Source: Hydnum rufescens UP504
Lineage: Eukaryota; Basidiomycota; Agaricomycetes; Cantharellales; Hydnaceae
DNA length: 37,722 nucleotides
Reading direction: 5' to 3'
Assembly: GCA_014904985.1 (NCBI GenBank)
Contig: MU129169.1
Coordinates: 5,381-43,102, forward strand
Under the pieces are notes generated by a model that did no database searches, was not told the origin of the DNA, and saw only the letters and a program-made list of their open reading frames with translations. Positions 29,000-37,722 of the stretch are shown here, piece by piece (position 1 is the stretch's first letter; every line of letters begins with the position of its first letter). A program made the translations under genes and the position numbers.

Positions 29000-30755
29000 T
29001 TACATTACTATGAAAAACTTGAATTAAATACCATCATCGGCACTGTTGCTGTTGCTTTCATTTGCATCATACTCCGACCCCCCGTGTTCAGCATTAGAAT
29101 TTTGTGGGTCTTCAACCTCATCTTATAAGCGGAGACAGCTTTTTCAGCTCGGCCAGCCACAAGTCCAGAGCCTGAATGTTGACTGAATCCAAAAACAGAA
29201 AATAGGGGTAGACATCAAGGAAGCCATTGCAGGACCAAGAATCCAGTCAGATCTATATGAAATCAATCGCCCCATGTGGGGTTGTTAACTTGATGTTTAA
29301 TGAAGGCATGTATTACACAGACCACGTCCGTTTCTTCTGCCACACGGACTGCGTCCGTTTCTTCTGCCACGCGGATCATGTCTGTTCTGTAGCCATCGCA
29401 TCTGGTGTGCGAGACACTCCACGCGGATAGTCTCTCGCATAAAGGCTGTCCGCCTCCTGACTCAGTCATACTTGAGGTGGCAGAGTCACTGCAGAGTCTC
29501 TAGTATGAGGGACCACGGCTAGGTTACCACAGGATGCAAAGGCCATGGGTATATAAGTACAGGATCTCCTTGCTACTTTCTCCCTATTCTTTTTTCCGCA
29601 TCCTGCCCAATTTTTCTCTCGTGCACACTGAATCCTCATTGGAGGGCGATATTTGCTAGAGATATGAGTGCACCGCCGTCCAATCCTTCAAACACACAAG
29701 TAGCTAACGTAGGGCCACCCCCTATAGTGGGGGACCTCGGGAAGACTACAATTATGTAACTCGGCAGTGAGCGCAACGATGTCGTTGGCGTTCTCTCAAG
29801 GTCTCGATTACGTAATTCAGCAATTGGCACAGTTTGCCAACAGTTTGAGTGAGTCTCCATACAACTAGCTCCTGTGACATCAGTGGAGACACGTAAGCAA
29901 GAATTCATTGTTTCACCGTATTATTAATGAGGCAGTGACGCCCGGATAAGGGAGAAGACTGTATTAGGGTACCTAATGAGGCGATTATACATAATGAAGG
30001 ATGGCTAGGGTATGTAGTGAGTGGTCCTGGACTTTACCTCAGCGTATGCCAGTAAAGGGAGGTCCGGCGGCAAGTGGCATGCCCGCACCGGGAGCTCAGA
30101 CCTTGTGGCACGTAGAAGCTCTATCGGACATGGCGGTGTCATTCGAGATGCTCCGCCACCACGTGAACGTGGGTCCCCATCCCAGCCGATGGAAGATGTT
30201 ATCATGGGGTGACTGTATTCTCCAGTGTCATGTCCATGTCCGATCGTCTATCTCTCTGCTGCCCTACGATTCTTACCATTATCATTGCGCTGACGGGACG
30301 AGCATTGTCAATTTTTTTGGTCGACAAAGCCATGTTATTGCATCCATTTTGCATTGAATTCGCATTCAGCTGCTGCTTCGTTTGAATACATTCATACCTA
30401 GACATTGACTTGTCCCATTGAAATTTGCCAAGTACTCTGGGGCCTTGGAACGTTAATTGAGTGTTTAATCCTGTCTTGTGTAGTACAAGTGTATATTGCA
30501 ACGCCCAGTCTCAGTCCACATTCCGCAACACACCGAAGGCCAAGATTCCGGGTGTTGCTGGATGCGCTGGCGTTGAGTCACTACTACTACAACCCCAACC
30601 CCAACAGGTGTGCATGTTTCATAGCCAAGAGACTGCACGTCTGAGTACCCCTCGGAGTGTGTGGTCTCCGGGTGAACCATGATTGATACCCTTTTTCCCC
30701 TAGTGTTGTCTCCATTGCGAGGAGACATAGCGCCTTGGTAGATCCCAAGGTGATT
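29000..30755. other. Long spacer without a supported gene
   Basis: Contains a short tandem repeat (29317-29395) and a plausible coding-like frame at 30021-30212 (VLDFTSAYASKGRSGGKWHA ... PMEDVIMG) lacking recognisable family or clear splice sites. It may be a fragment of a lost gene. Nothing else supported. Confidence 0.35.
29317..29395 (+). repeat. Short tandem repeat, about 30 bp, 2.5 copies
   Basis: Repeats of GTCCGTTTCTTCTGCCACRCGGA with diverged third copy. Confidence 0.7.
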
Positions 30756-31894
30756 ATGGCCCCCAATGCCAACAAGAAAAAGGCCGGAACCAAGGCGAAG
30801 GTGTCAACCTTGAAGGTCCAAGCGAGTCCGATGAGCACAAGCAAGACATTCTTTATTCTCGATACAATTCCCGCGGTGCATATGGCTTTTTCGCCCCGTG
30901 CGTGGGTCGACCTCCCATTATACGCTTGGGAGATTGGAATGCGATATCTGGCTGTTTTTTGCCATCGTATCGGAGTGCCCCTGACCGCAATTTGGTGGCA
31001 TGATAAAGTAAGTCTTTACAACTGAGAGAATTTATTGACCCCGCTAATATCATCGACATCAGCACTCAGGCTACGTGCTGGAGACCGAGTGCAATGACGC
31101 GATGTCAAAGATCGGGTTCTACTCGATCAAGGACATGACCAGAGATGGTCTCAACTTGTCGACTTCCTTTGCCTCAGTCCACGTCCTACTTAGCACGTTC
31201 ACATCCGAGGCCAACGCCATATCAGCCAGTAAGACCATTTCATAATCTAATTGTCCATCGCTAACTCATCATATCCATAGGTTTCGACAAAGCTCCTGCC
31301 ATGTTCTGTAATGGCTCGTCCCCCACAAAAGACGTCATGTCATCTCAAACAGTTTCGTACGCTGACGCCCTCCGCGATTTCCCTGAGGGCGTGTACGTCC
31401 CTTCTCCACTTCCTCCGTATTTTGACCATCCGTTCCTTCCGCATAAATGGTACGCGATGCCTTCCTCATTGTTTATTGCTCCCCCTGTCTCCTCAACCAT
31501 TGGCTCCTCTGCCGCCAGTTCCTCTGCCGCCAGTTCCTCTGCTGCCGGTTCCTCTGCTGCCGGTTCTTCTGCTGCCGGTTCTTCTGCCGCTGGTTCCTCT
31601 GCCGTCGGTGTAAAGCGCACCCTTCCTCTGCTTCCGCGATTCACGAAAAGGCAGAGAACGGAAGGGGTTGTTGCTGAGGGTGGGGACGTCGTGATGGAGG
31701 ATGGAGGCGATGTTTCCATTCCCGCCGTTGATGGGGATGGTGATGTCGTGATGCAGGATGGGGCTAGTGTAGCAGCCACCACTCCGAGCAGTGGGGCTGC
31801 CACACGTAGCTCGCATGTACGCTTCCTCCTGGGTCGCCCAATTCTCGGCACCCGTCAGATGTGGATAGGATTGTCGAAGAAATGTCTTCTTTGA
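30756..31894 (+). CDS. Hypothetical three-exon protein, about 343 aa
   Basis: The cleanest gene in the window. Exons 30756-31007, 31063-31228 and 31281-31894 are joined by introns with GTAAGT...ACATCAG (55 nt, GCTAAT branch) and GTAAGA...ATCCATAG (52 nt, GCTAAC branch). All joins are in frame with no stops. The start ATG at 30756 (GATTATGGCC context) is preferred over the in-frame non-ATG codon at 30735. The N-terminal half (FFILDTIPAVHMAF, GVPLTAIWWHDK-HSGYVLETE) is globular-looking; the C-terminal half has an Ala/Ser/Gly repeat (SSAAG type, seven units), a basic KRQR patch that could be nuclear targeting, and acidic GDVVMEDGG repeats. No family recognised. A possible further intron near 31817-31866 could change the C-terminus. 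Confidence 0.65.
31008..31062 (+). other. Intron 1 of the 30756 gene
   Basis: GTAAGT donor, CGCTAAT branch-like site, CATCAG acceptor, phase 0 (WWHDK / HSGYV). Confidence 0.75.
31229..31280 (+). other. Intron 2 of the 30756 gene
   Basis: GTAAGA donor, CGCTAAC branch-like site, CCATAG acceptor, phase 1, giving SFDKAPAM across the join. Confidence 0.75.
31502..31606 (+). repeat. 15-bp in-frame repeat (SSAAG/SSAAS)
   Basis: GGTTCCTCTGCTGCC-type units, seven copies, length a multiple of three and inside the third exon; likely to vary in copy number without breaking the frame. Confidence 0.85.
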
Positions 31895-31991
31895 GTGCAA
31901 CATTTTGCCTTGTCGAATCTCCTTTCTCCGTCATCGCTGTTCGTTGTTCTCCATCATCGCTATGCGTTGTTCTCCTTTGTCATTTCTCATC

Positions 31992-32085
31992 GCTCTCCAT
32001 CACTTTCCATTGCTCTCCATCACTTTCCATTGCTCTCCATCACTTTCCATTGCTCTCCATCACTTTCCATTGCTCTTCATCAGCC
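31992..32085 (+). repeat. 20-bp tandem repeat
   Basis: GCTCTCCATCACTTTCCATT, four perfect copies and a diverged fifth, just downstream of the 30756 gene. A poly-T run follows at 32110-32128. Confidence 0.92.
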
Positions 32086-32267
32086 CCCATCCTCTGTCGT
32101 TATTCAACCTTTCTTTTTTTTTTTTTTGCTGTCCTATAATTTTTGTAACTCTCTTTAATGTGCATATTATCGGCACGTGTGCCATTCGGCCTAAGCTGAG
32201 AACCCCGGCGGAGAGTGCCACAGATTCAGAGGTCTATATGAGGTCCTAGAAGCCCACCACCTATGAC

Positions 32268-33840
32268 ATGTGTGTTGTTGCTACTAGCGCAATGAGGGGC
32301 TACACTCAGAATCAACTGCACCTGAGGGACTTTGGGTCTCAAGGAGAGTTCTCACCCGCCAGTGCCGACGTGGTGGTGGGTGAAAACCCCAACACCTTGC
32401 ATCAACCTCTGACATGGGCCGACCGGAAAGGGAATACTGAGCCTGCACCGCCCACTCTGGAAAATCCATATATGGGTGTCAAAGATTATGATACGTGGTC
32501 CAATCAGTGCGAGAACGGTAAGCCGACATCGTGGACCTTGCCTAGGTCATCAGGCGGGTTTTCTCATATCTCAATGTAGAGTTCCTTAAAGACATGGATG
32601 AATACAAAGTAGACCCTACAACAAAGCCATTCCCAGTTGTGAAACGAGTGGAATGGGCAACATTATTCACGAACAGTCGCCGGCCATTCCAATACACTGA
32701 GCAGTGTCCTCCTGAATGCAAGCCTGATATCTATACCCGGGATCATGCATCTATCGCTCGCCACTGGGATAAATACGGCGCCCTCATTTCTATTCGACCA
32801 ATTATACGAGACTCCCCACAATGTATTCGACGCAGATGCCCTACATCGGTTACATCTCACATCGTATCGATGATCCCCCTCTCCCAGCTTCACTCGATAT
32901 GATCTCGTCCTCGGATGGTGTCAAACTCACCGATGCGTACGTTAAACAAAACTGGAGGATTTTTTGTTCTGAGGAACCAATGAATGGTACAGGCAAATGG
33001 TGTCTCGCAGCCCTCCGAAACTTGGAATCCCAGGTTTTTCTCCGTTTGCCACCTCCATCCATGCAGGGGTGAAAGCCCCAGTCACTTGCGAGTCCCATTT
33101 TTGGGTCATCTCTTGTCGCAATCCCGATGCGGACGAAGCTTGCAATGACTCAATCTCGGCCAGTGATTATAATGGCGTGTGCATACGAATATGGTGGCTT
33201 TGCCCGGATGACCCATGCACTGGTGTAATCGACCACCATTTTCCCCTCACGCGTCGGCACGTAAAAACAGACCGTCCTCATTCTTGGCTGCTCGACTGAA
33301 ATAATCTACATCGGCGGCCGCCTGCTCAACTCCTCACCATTTGAACTCGCCGGGAGTGCTGGCTTGATGCACTCTCCCAAGCGCAAATGGTGCGCCATTT
33401 GTGGGGCTTTGGTTGATGATGCAGGGATCGATATTAAGAGTATGCAGCATTTGATGGGAAGGAAAATTTCCAAGAGAAAAGCTTTGATCCGCGATTCTGA
33501 GGAGAAAGGCAAACGAACGTTCACGTATCACAAGACCCCACGCGCGCGGTTTTCAGAGCAAGCTCAATTGCCTAACGAGTCCGATTGCCGCGAGTCCCTG
33601 GTTTCATTGCGGCCCGAGGTCCTAGGTCCTGGGGTACCACCTCACAAAGCCCTGGAGACATCATTTCCCTCGATGCACTCCTTTCTTCCAGTATCAGCGC
33701 AACGGCCTCCTGAAGAATGTGTCAGTCTCGTTCGAAACATTGGTTGGGGATGGCACCATTCGTCTCGCCCCCCTTCCCTCATTATGCATCATCTTCAGCT
33801 GCCAACTTTTCAGAGGGAATCACCTGTGACAGTGGGATGA
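32268..33840 (+). pseudogene. Degraded hypothetical gene with intron
   Basis: Protein-like frames follow one another with breaks. 32268-32517 and 32580-32800 are joined by a 62-nt intron (32518-32579, GTAAGC...ATGTAG) into NEFLKDMDEYKVD; FDQLYETPHNVFDADALH is in a second frame, PASLDMISSSDGVKLTDAYV in a third, then ILGCSTEIIYIGGRLLNSSP and KRKWCAICGALVDDAG to 33840. At least three frameshifts. The last segment has C-X2-C and a basic stretch. No family recognised. Start uncertain (ATG 32268 or 32292). Confidence 0.45.
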
Positions 33841-34439
33841 GGGCACTGGAAGCCGAACCCCCTGGTTCGGTCCAAAAGATAACGACGAAGAGGGAAGGCT
33901 GCTCAAGAAGGGAAGAATGCCTTGGATCGATCTATTCAACGAGGGCGAGCGAGTCGAATGAGGACTTTGAAAGGCAACGGCGCGAGGTTGAAAAATCAAT
34001 CCAGTTCAAAGAAGCCGGAAGCAAGGCAGCCACGCAGCGAAGGAATGGATGAGTTGCTCGGAAAGAGGCTAACGAGTTGATGCAGGCGAGCTTGAAGGGA
34101 CGCAAGTCGCTCTGGCTGATGTCAAGCAGTTGTCTGAAGGGGGCTAGCAAGAAAGAAGAAGGCAAACTAGCAATTTCGATGCATGCATTCTGGAGGGGTG
34201 GAGGGATCCCAACAGCAAGAGTGCAGCCCAAGGAATGCTGCCGAAACTCGCCAGAAGCGGCCTTCGGATTGGACCAAGGGATAGTGGCTCCGTGTCAAGC
34301 AGTCTTCAGGCTCTCCAACTCCCCGGCATCGGTGGGTAGCATGCGGGTCTCCTGCATGTCGATTGTCCCTGCCTTCAAGAAACGAAGATTCGTCATGTGG
34401 TATGTGGGCGCAATCGAGGCGTCTGTGCCGGCCCAGAAG
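33841..34439 (+). pseudogene. Continuation of degraded hypothetical coding sequence
   Basis: Short coding-like pieces in changing frames, for example GITCDSGMRALEAEPPGSVQ, ERQRREVEKSIQFKEAGSKA and ALADVKQLSEGG. Charged, partly helical composition. May belong to the gene upstream; cannot be assembled into one frame. Confidence 0.3.
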
Positions 34440-34835
34440 ACCGGGATGGAGGCCTCTCCTACTGAGGCCACGTCTTCCCCTCCTCTTCCTCACTGAGGCG
34501 CACGCCGTCAGGGCGAGGGCGCTACTCCTTGCTCGTACTGGGGTTTGCGTCTCGGTGCTCCTGTTTTCTACTGAGGGACGCCTCCCGCACTCCCTGTTCC
34601 TCAACTGGTCACGCTTTGCCCTGTTTCTACTGAGGAATGCCTCTGCTCCCCTGCCCTACTGGGGTCATGCCCTCGTGCTCCTGTTTTCCACTGAGGTCAT
34701 GCCTCTACTCCCTCCACTGGGGGGCCCCCGGTGCCTCCTGCCCCTGTTTCTACTGAGGCCACGTCCTCTGCTCCTGGCTCCTACTGGGGCCATGCCCTCC
34801 TGCTGCTCCTCCCATTGAGGCCATGGCCTCTGTTT
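34440..34835 (+). repeat. Degenerate minisatellite encoding Pro/Thr/Ser repeats
   Basis: Repeats of about 50-60 bp alternate GTTTCTACTGAGG-type and CTACTGGGG.CATGCC-type motifs. Translated pieces read VSTEATSSAP and TGAMPS, so it may have been a coding mucin-like repeat. Confidence 0.6.
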
Positions 34836-35150
34836 CTACCTCTATCGAGCTTGTACGGCCTCGCGTACTAAATCGGTAATGGTGGAGGCTGAGCCCAGCA
34901 GGAGTTAGTGTCCCTATTTTCCTGCCAGGAACAATCGAACACCAGAGGTCATATTACCTGCTGAAACCAACACCCCCCTGCCTACCGTGGCAAAGTCTGA
35001 ACGCATAACTCCGAGCGTTCAGAGTCCACCTGGCATGAATCCCGAGCAGGCCTTAGTGAGCAAGATGAGTCGGGTTTTTGAGAGTGGCAGAAGGGTCTCC
35101 CACATACTCAGAATGCGTGGTTTTACTTCCGGATCCCTCTCCATCTTGTG
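34836..35150 (+). pseudogene. Coding-like fragment after the Pro/Thr repeat
   Basis: An open frame reads NNRTPEVILPAETNTPLPTV, then SERITPSVQSPPGMNPEQAL and SKMSRVFESGRRVSHILRMR. Hydrophilic linker-like sequence; likely the tail of the preceding broken gene. Confidence 0.35.
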
Positions 35151-35621
35151 CTTCGTCTCCGTCCATCGATCTTTGAGAACCCCGTTCGTGTTCACGCATT
35201 CGCATGTTGCGCGTTCCCTTCTCGTTCTCCAAGTGGGTCCTCGATTTCCTTTGCATTCTCGCACCCACGTTCCTTGATCTTCCGTTCTGCGTTCCTCCAA
35301 TCGATGTTCTCGAATCTGCCCTATGTTCTCGCTCGCAGTCGTGTTGCTTTTTCTCCCCCCACCATTCCCGCACATGTCCTCATCCTCCCCCTCCGGCATT
35401 CCCGCATGCGTCCTCGCGCAGTGGGATCTCCCCCGCGTTCTCCGGCACACATCTCCGGCCCCCTCCCCTTATGTTTCCAGACACGTCCACGGATCCCATC
35501 TGCCGGTGTCCTCGCACGACGCCCACCCTCTCCCCCCACGTTCGCAGCCGGAATGCGCTTGGGCATCCCTCTGTAGGCCCCCCAAAGGGGAAAATTCCTA
35601 TCATTGCCCAGTCCCAAGATG
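35151..35621. other. C/T-rich spacer
   Basis: Pyrimidine-rich sequence with many CGTTCTC and CTCCCCC motifs. Overlapping open frames on both strands are a consequence of composition; no gene supported. Confidence 0.4.
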
Positions 35622-36986
35622 GACGATCAGATCATCATCAAGAATGCCAATTATCTGATGGGTTCTCAATTCTCAAATCCATCGATGGCCTGGTGAGGTC
35701 TCCCAGGTGTGTCTAATGGACCTCCAACGCGCACGGGCTGCCAAACATGCAGAATCGGCACAGTAATGCGGTGTGTTGACTTGGGTTGCCCTGATCAACC
35801 GTTGTGCTTGGCATTTCTCGGAGGGGGAGGTTCAGCAGCCAAAAGTACACGTGGTTTTTTACGCCCTCGAGATGCCTTACAACAACTTTCCAGCCCCTAC
35901 ACATGGTCAGTGTCAACGATGACTGGGGGTTGAATTTCGTGTGAGCAAGTTTCGTTTTTTAGTGTATTTCATCTTGTCTAATAGTTTTAATCCGTCCTAG
36001 CCCTCGTCGTGGTGGTGATAATGAATAGATCTTCCCCGTGGTGACGCGTACCGACTGGGCCCAATGCAACATTCTCTGTTAGTGGTCCCACGCAACCCAT
36101 CAGTGGTTGGGTTGGGACCACCACTAGTTCTGCTGTTGCAAAGGGATCTCATGTCGATTTGACATCAAGTTTTCAGTCCATTCCTCTTGGCCGATGGTTT
36201 GCCATCGTTGCTGGTCCTCTTCCTAATGACGGCTTTCGTGACATTCAGCTCTGGCTGGATGTGTACCCCCAAGTCATTGCGGTTCGTCAAGAACGGCAGA
36301 AATCGAGGTTCTCCGTGCAGCTGTTGTTTAAAACCCGACAGATACGTGACGAGCTGAAAACCCTTGTGTCGAGTTGGGCAACACCGCGTGGTGTGGATAT
36401 CGGAACCACCACCGTGGAAGAACCAAGTGGGCTGTCAGAGTGCTTCACGGGTTGGAAAGATCTCGAATATGTCGACCAGGTCTATGCTCATGCATGAAAT
36501 CTAGATGAACTCAATGCTCTGTTGCAGGGAGCACCTCCGTGTATTAAAGGAGGAGCGGAAAGGGCTCGCTATGGGGAGTTCTTCTTACACTATGATACTT
36601 TCCCCCCTCTATCTGGAGCTGCCCCACCGAAAGCCGAGAGGCTGCGCCATCTGGACTGTGTTGAGTTCAGCACTGCGTGGTTCCTCACACGCCTTGCCAG
36701 GTTACGGGACCATGTTGATCTTCCTCTTCGTCGTATGGAGATCCTCATACGTGCACATAAGTATCGTTCATTGGGTGCTGGCTTTGCCATGCCTATGTGG
36801 CCTACTGAGGGTCCAGTTGATGCTGTTATTCATCGTATTTCTCGAATGGCACGAGATGACATGGGATCTATATTGACACCGAACCCCGTTGCCGATGAAT
36901 CGTTTGGCTTCGCGAAATCTTCCTCCGTTTGGCGTATCAAATTGGACTTGGGCCTCGATCGCCCTCAGTATCCAAAGTCTGAATGA
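35622..36986 (+). pseudogene. Hypothetical gene with premature TGA and TAA
   Basis: Pieces in order: MDDQIIIKNANYLMGSQFSN; MDLQRARAAKHAESAQ-stop-CGVLTWVALINRC with KVHVVFYALEMPYNNFPAP; a probable intron (about 35940-36000, ending CCGTCCTAG); then one frame from about 36063 to 36986 containing IPLGRWFAIVAGPLPNDGF, FAMPMWPTEGPVDAVIHRIS and SSVWRIKLDLGLDRPQ. The only break in the last 920 bases is TGA at 36495-36497 (AHA-stop-NLDELNALL), where CGA (Arg) would restore a continuous frame. Function not recognised. Confidence 0.5.
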
Positions 36987-37289
36987 TGCATTACATTTCC
37001 ATACATGGCGTTTTTTTGTTTTATGCATCACATATTTGCGTCTGATTGTACGCCTTAATGGCACTACTACCGCACTAGAATGAAAACTCAGTTTGGCTCA
37101 CGCGCTTAATTGCGAATCCGGCAGTTCCCGTTGGGAGAGTAAAGTTTTCTGCTTTCCTTGGTCCTTTCGTTTTACAAGTTTAAGAAGCTTAAACATAATT
37201 TTTTATACTTGCCCAAGCAGGGTGTGGACTGACAATGCTCGCCTTTTCCATGGTGTAGGACGTACCCAATAATTTCATGTTATTCTGGG
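36987..37289. other. Spacer
   Basis: AT-richer 3' flank of the preceding gene with no supported feature before the terminal minisatellite. Confidence 0.35.
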
Positions 37290-37722
37290 CCACACGTTTA
37301 GCTCTTCATACCTTTTGGCTGTGGTTGCCTTCGCATGACTGGGGCTATACTCAATTGGCACGTCCTCATCAATTCCACGTCCTTTGGCTGTGGTTACCTT
37401 CACATGACTGGGGCTACACGTTTCAATTGGCACGCTCTCCGCCAATCCCATTTTTGGCTGTGGTTGCCTTCACGTGACTGGGGCTATACATCCCAATTGG
37501 CATGCTCTCATCAATTCCACATCCTTTGGCTGTGGTTGCCTTCGCGTGACTGGGGCTACATATCTCAATCGCCGCACTCTTCATCAATCCACGTCTTTTG
37601 GCTGTGGTTGCCTTTGCGTGACTAGGGCTACACATTTCAATCGCTGGGCTCTTTATCAATCTCACATCTTTTGGCTGTGGTTGCCGTCACGTGACTGGGG
37701 CTACACATCTCGATCGACTACA
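37290..37722 (+). repeat. About 70-bp minisatellite, six copies, runs off the window
   Basis: TTTTGGCTGTGGTTGCCTTC recurs at intervals of 69-73 bp (about 37315, 37384, 37454, 37524, 37597 and 37670), each followed by GACTGGGGCTACA and CAATTGGCAC/CGC-type sequence. Open frames here are artefacts of the repeat. Confidence 0.92.

Noticed and set aside
35019..35617. Overlapping frames over 100 codons on both strands
   Set aside because: Pyrimidine-rich composition removes stops in both directions; no family resemblance.
37277..37665. Open frames on both strands at the right end
   Set aside because: Explained by the 70-bp tandem repeat.

Overview
The window looks like a repeat-dominated region of an Agaricomycete (mushroom-forming basidiomycete) genome. 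The evidence is short spliceosomal introns (about 50-60 nt, GTAAGT/GTATGT...YAG), two Ty3/gypsy elements (one with a chromodomain), KDZ (Kyakuja-Dileera-Zisupton) transposase genes with a CxC-type cysteine cluster, a fungal 2-oxoglutarate/Fe(II) dioxygenase-like gene, and a Mub1/SamB-type MYND fragment. A Boletales or similar ectomycorrhizal host is possible, but this is only an impression from how the proteins look. No rRNA, tRNA or CRISPR was recognised.

Layout: 1-682 is a promoter-bearing repeat, inverted relative to a second copy at 11.82-12.50 kb. 684-2794 is the 3' half of a KDZ transposase pseudogene (KDZ-1, +) with its terminal end. 2.92-8.66 kb is a truncated gypsy element (A, -) carrying gag, zinc knuckle, protease, RT and RNase H. 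8.98-9.91 kb and 14.09-15.26 kb (-) appear to be the two halves of one dioxygenase-like gene. They are split by a 4168-bp non-autonomous transposon (9916-14083) with about 75-bp terminal inverted repeats, 8-bp target duplications and KDZ-like ends. That element contains a family of hairpin-bearing, intron-like modules which recurs at 17.0-17.3 kb. 17.52-22.56 kb is the 3' half of a second gypsy element (B, -): integrase, GPY/F motif, chromodomain, a long extra reading frame of unknown function, polypurine tract and 3' LTR. 22.56-23.32 kb is a second, nearly identical KDZ 3' end (-). A 258-N gap separates it from the cysteine-cluster N-terminal part of a KDZ gene (23.58-24.7 kb).

Right of the gap the sequence is visibly richer in CpG and less TE-dense. 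It holds two arrays of one minisatellite family (25.02-25.66 and 28.01-28.31 kb) around a broken Mub1/SamB-like MYND gene, a three-exon gene that looks intact (30756-31894, unknown function), two or more degraded hypothetical genes (32.27-35.15 and 35.62-36.99 kb), and a roughly 70-bp minisatellite running off the right end.

Almost every TE-derived gene is dead in the same way: in-frame TGA codons where family context expects CGA (Arg) or TGG (Trp), plus occasional frameshifts. This is what C-to-T decay at methylated or RIP-like targeted CpG sites would give. The elements are nested: the KDZ-like element sits inside the dioxygenase gene, a KDZ end abuts gypsy B, and the promoter repeat cuts KDZ-1.
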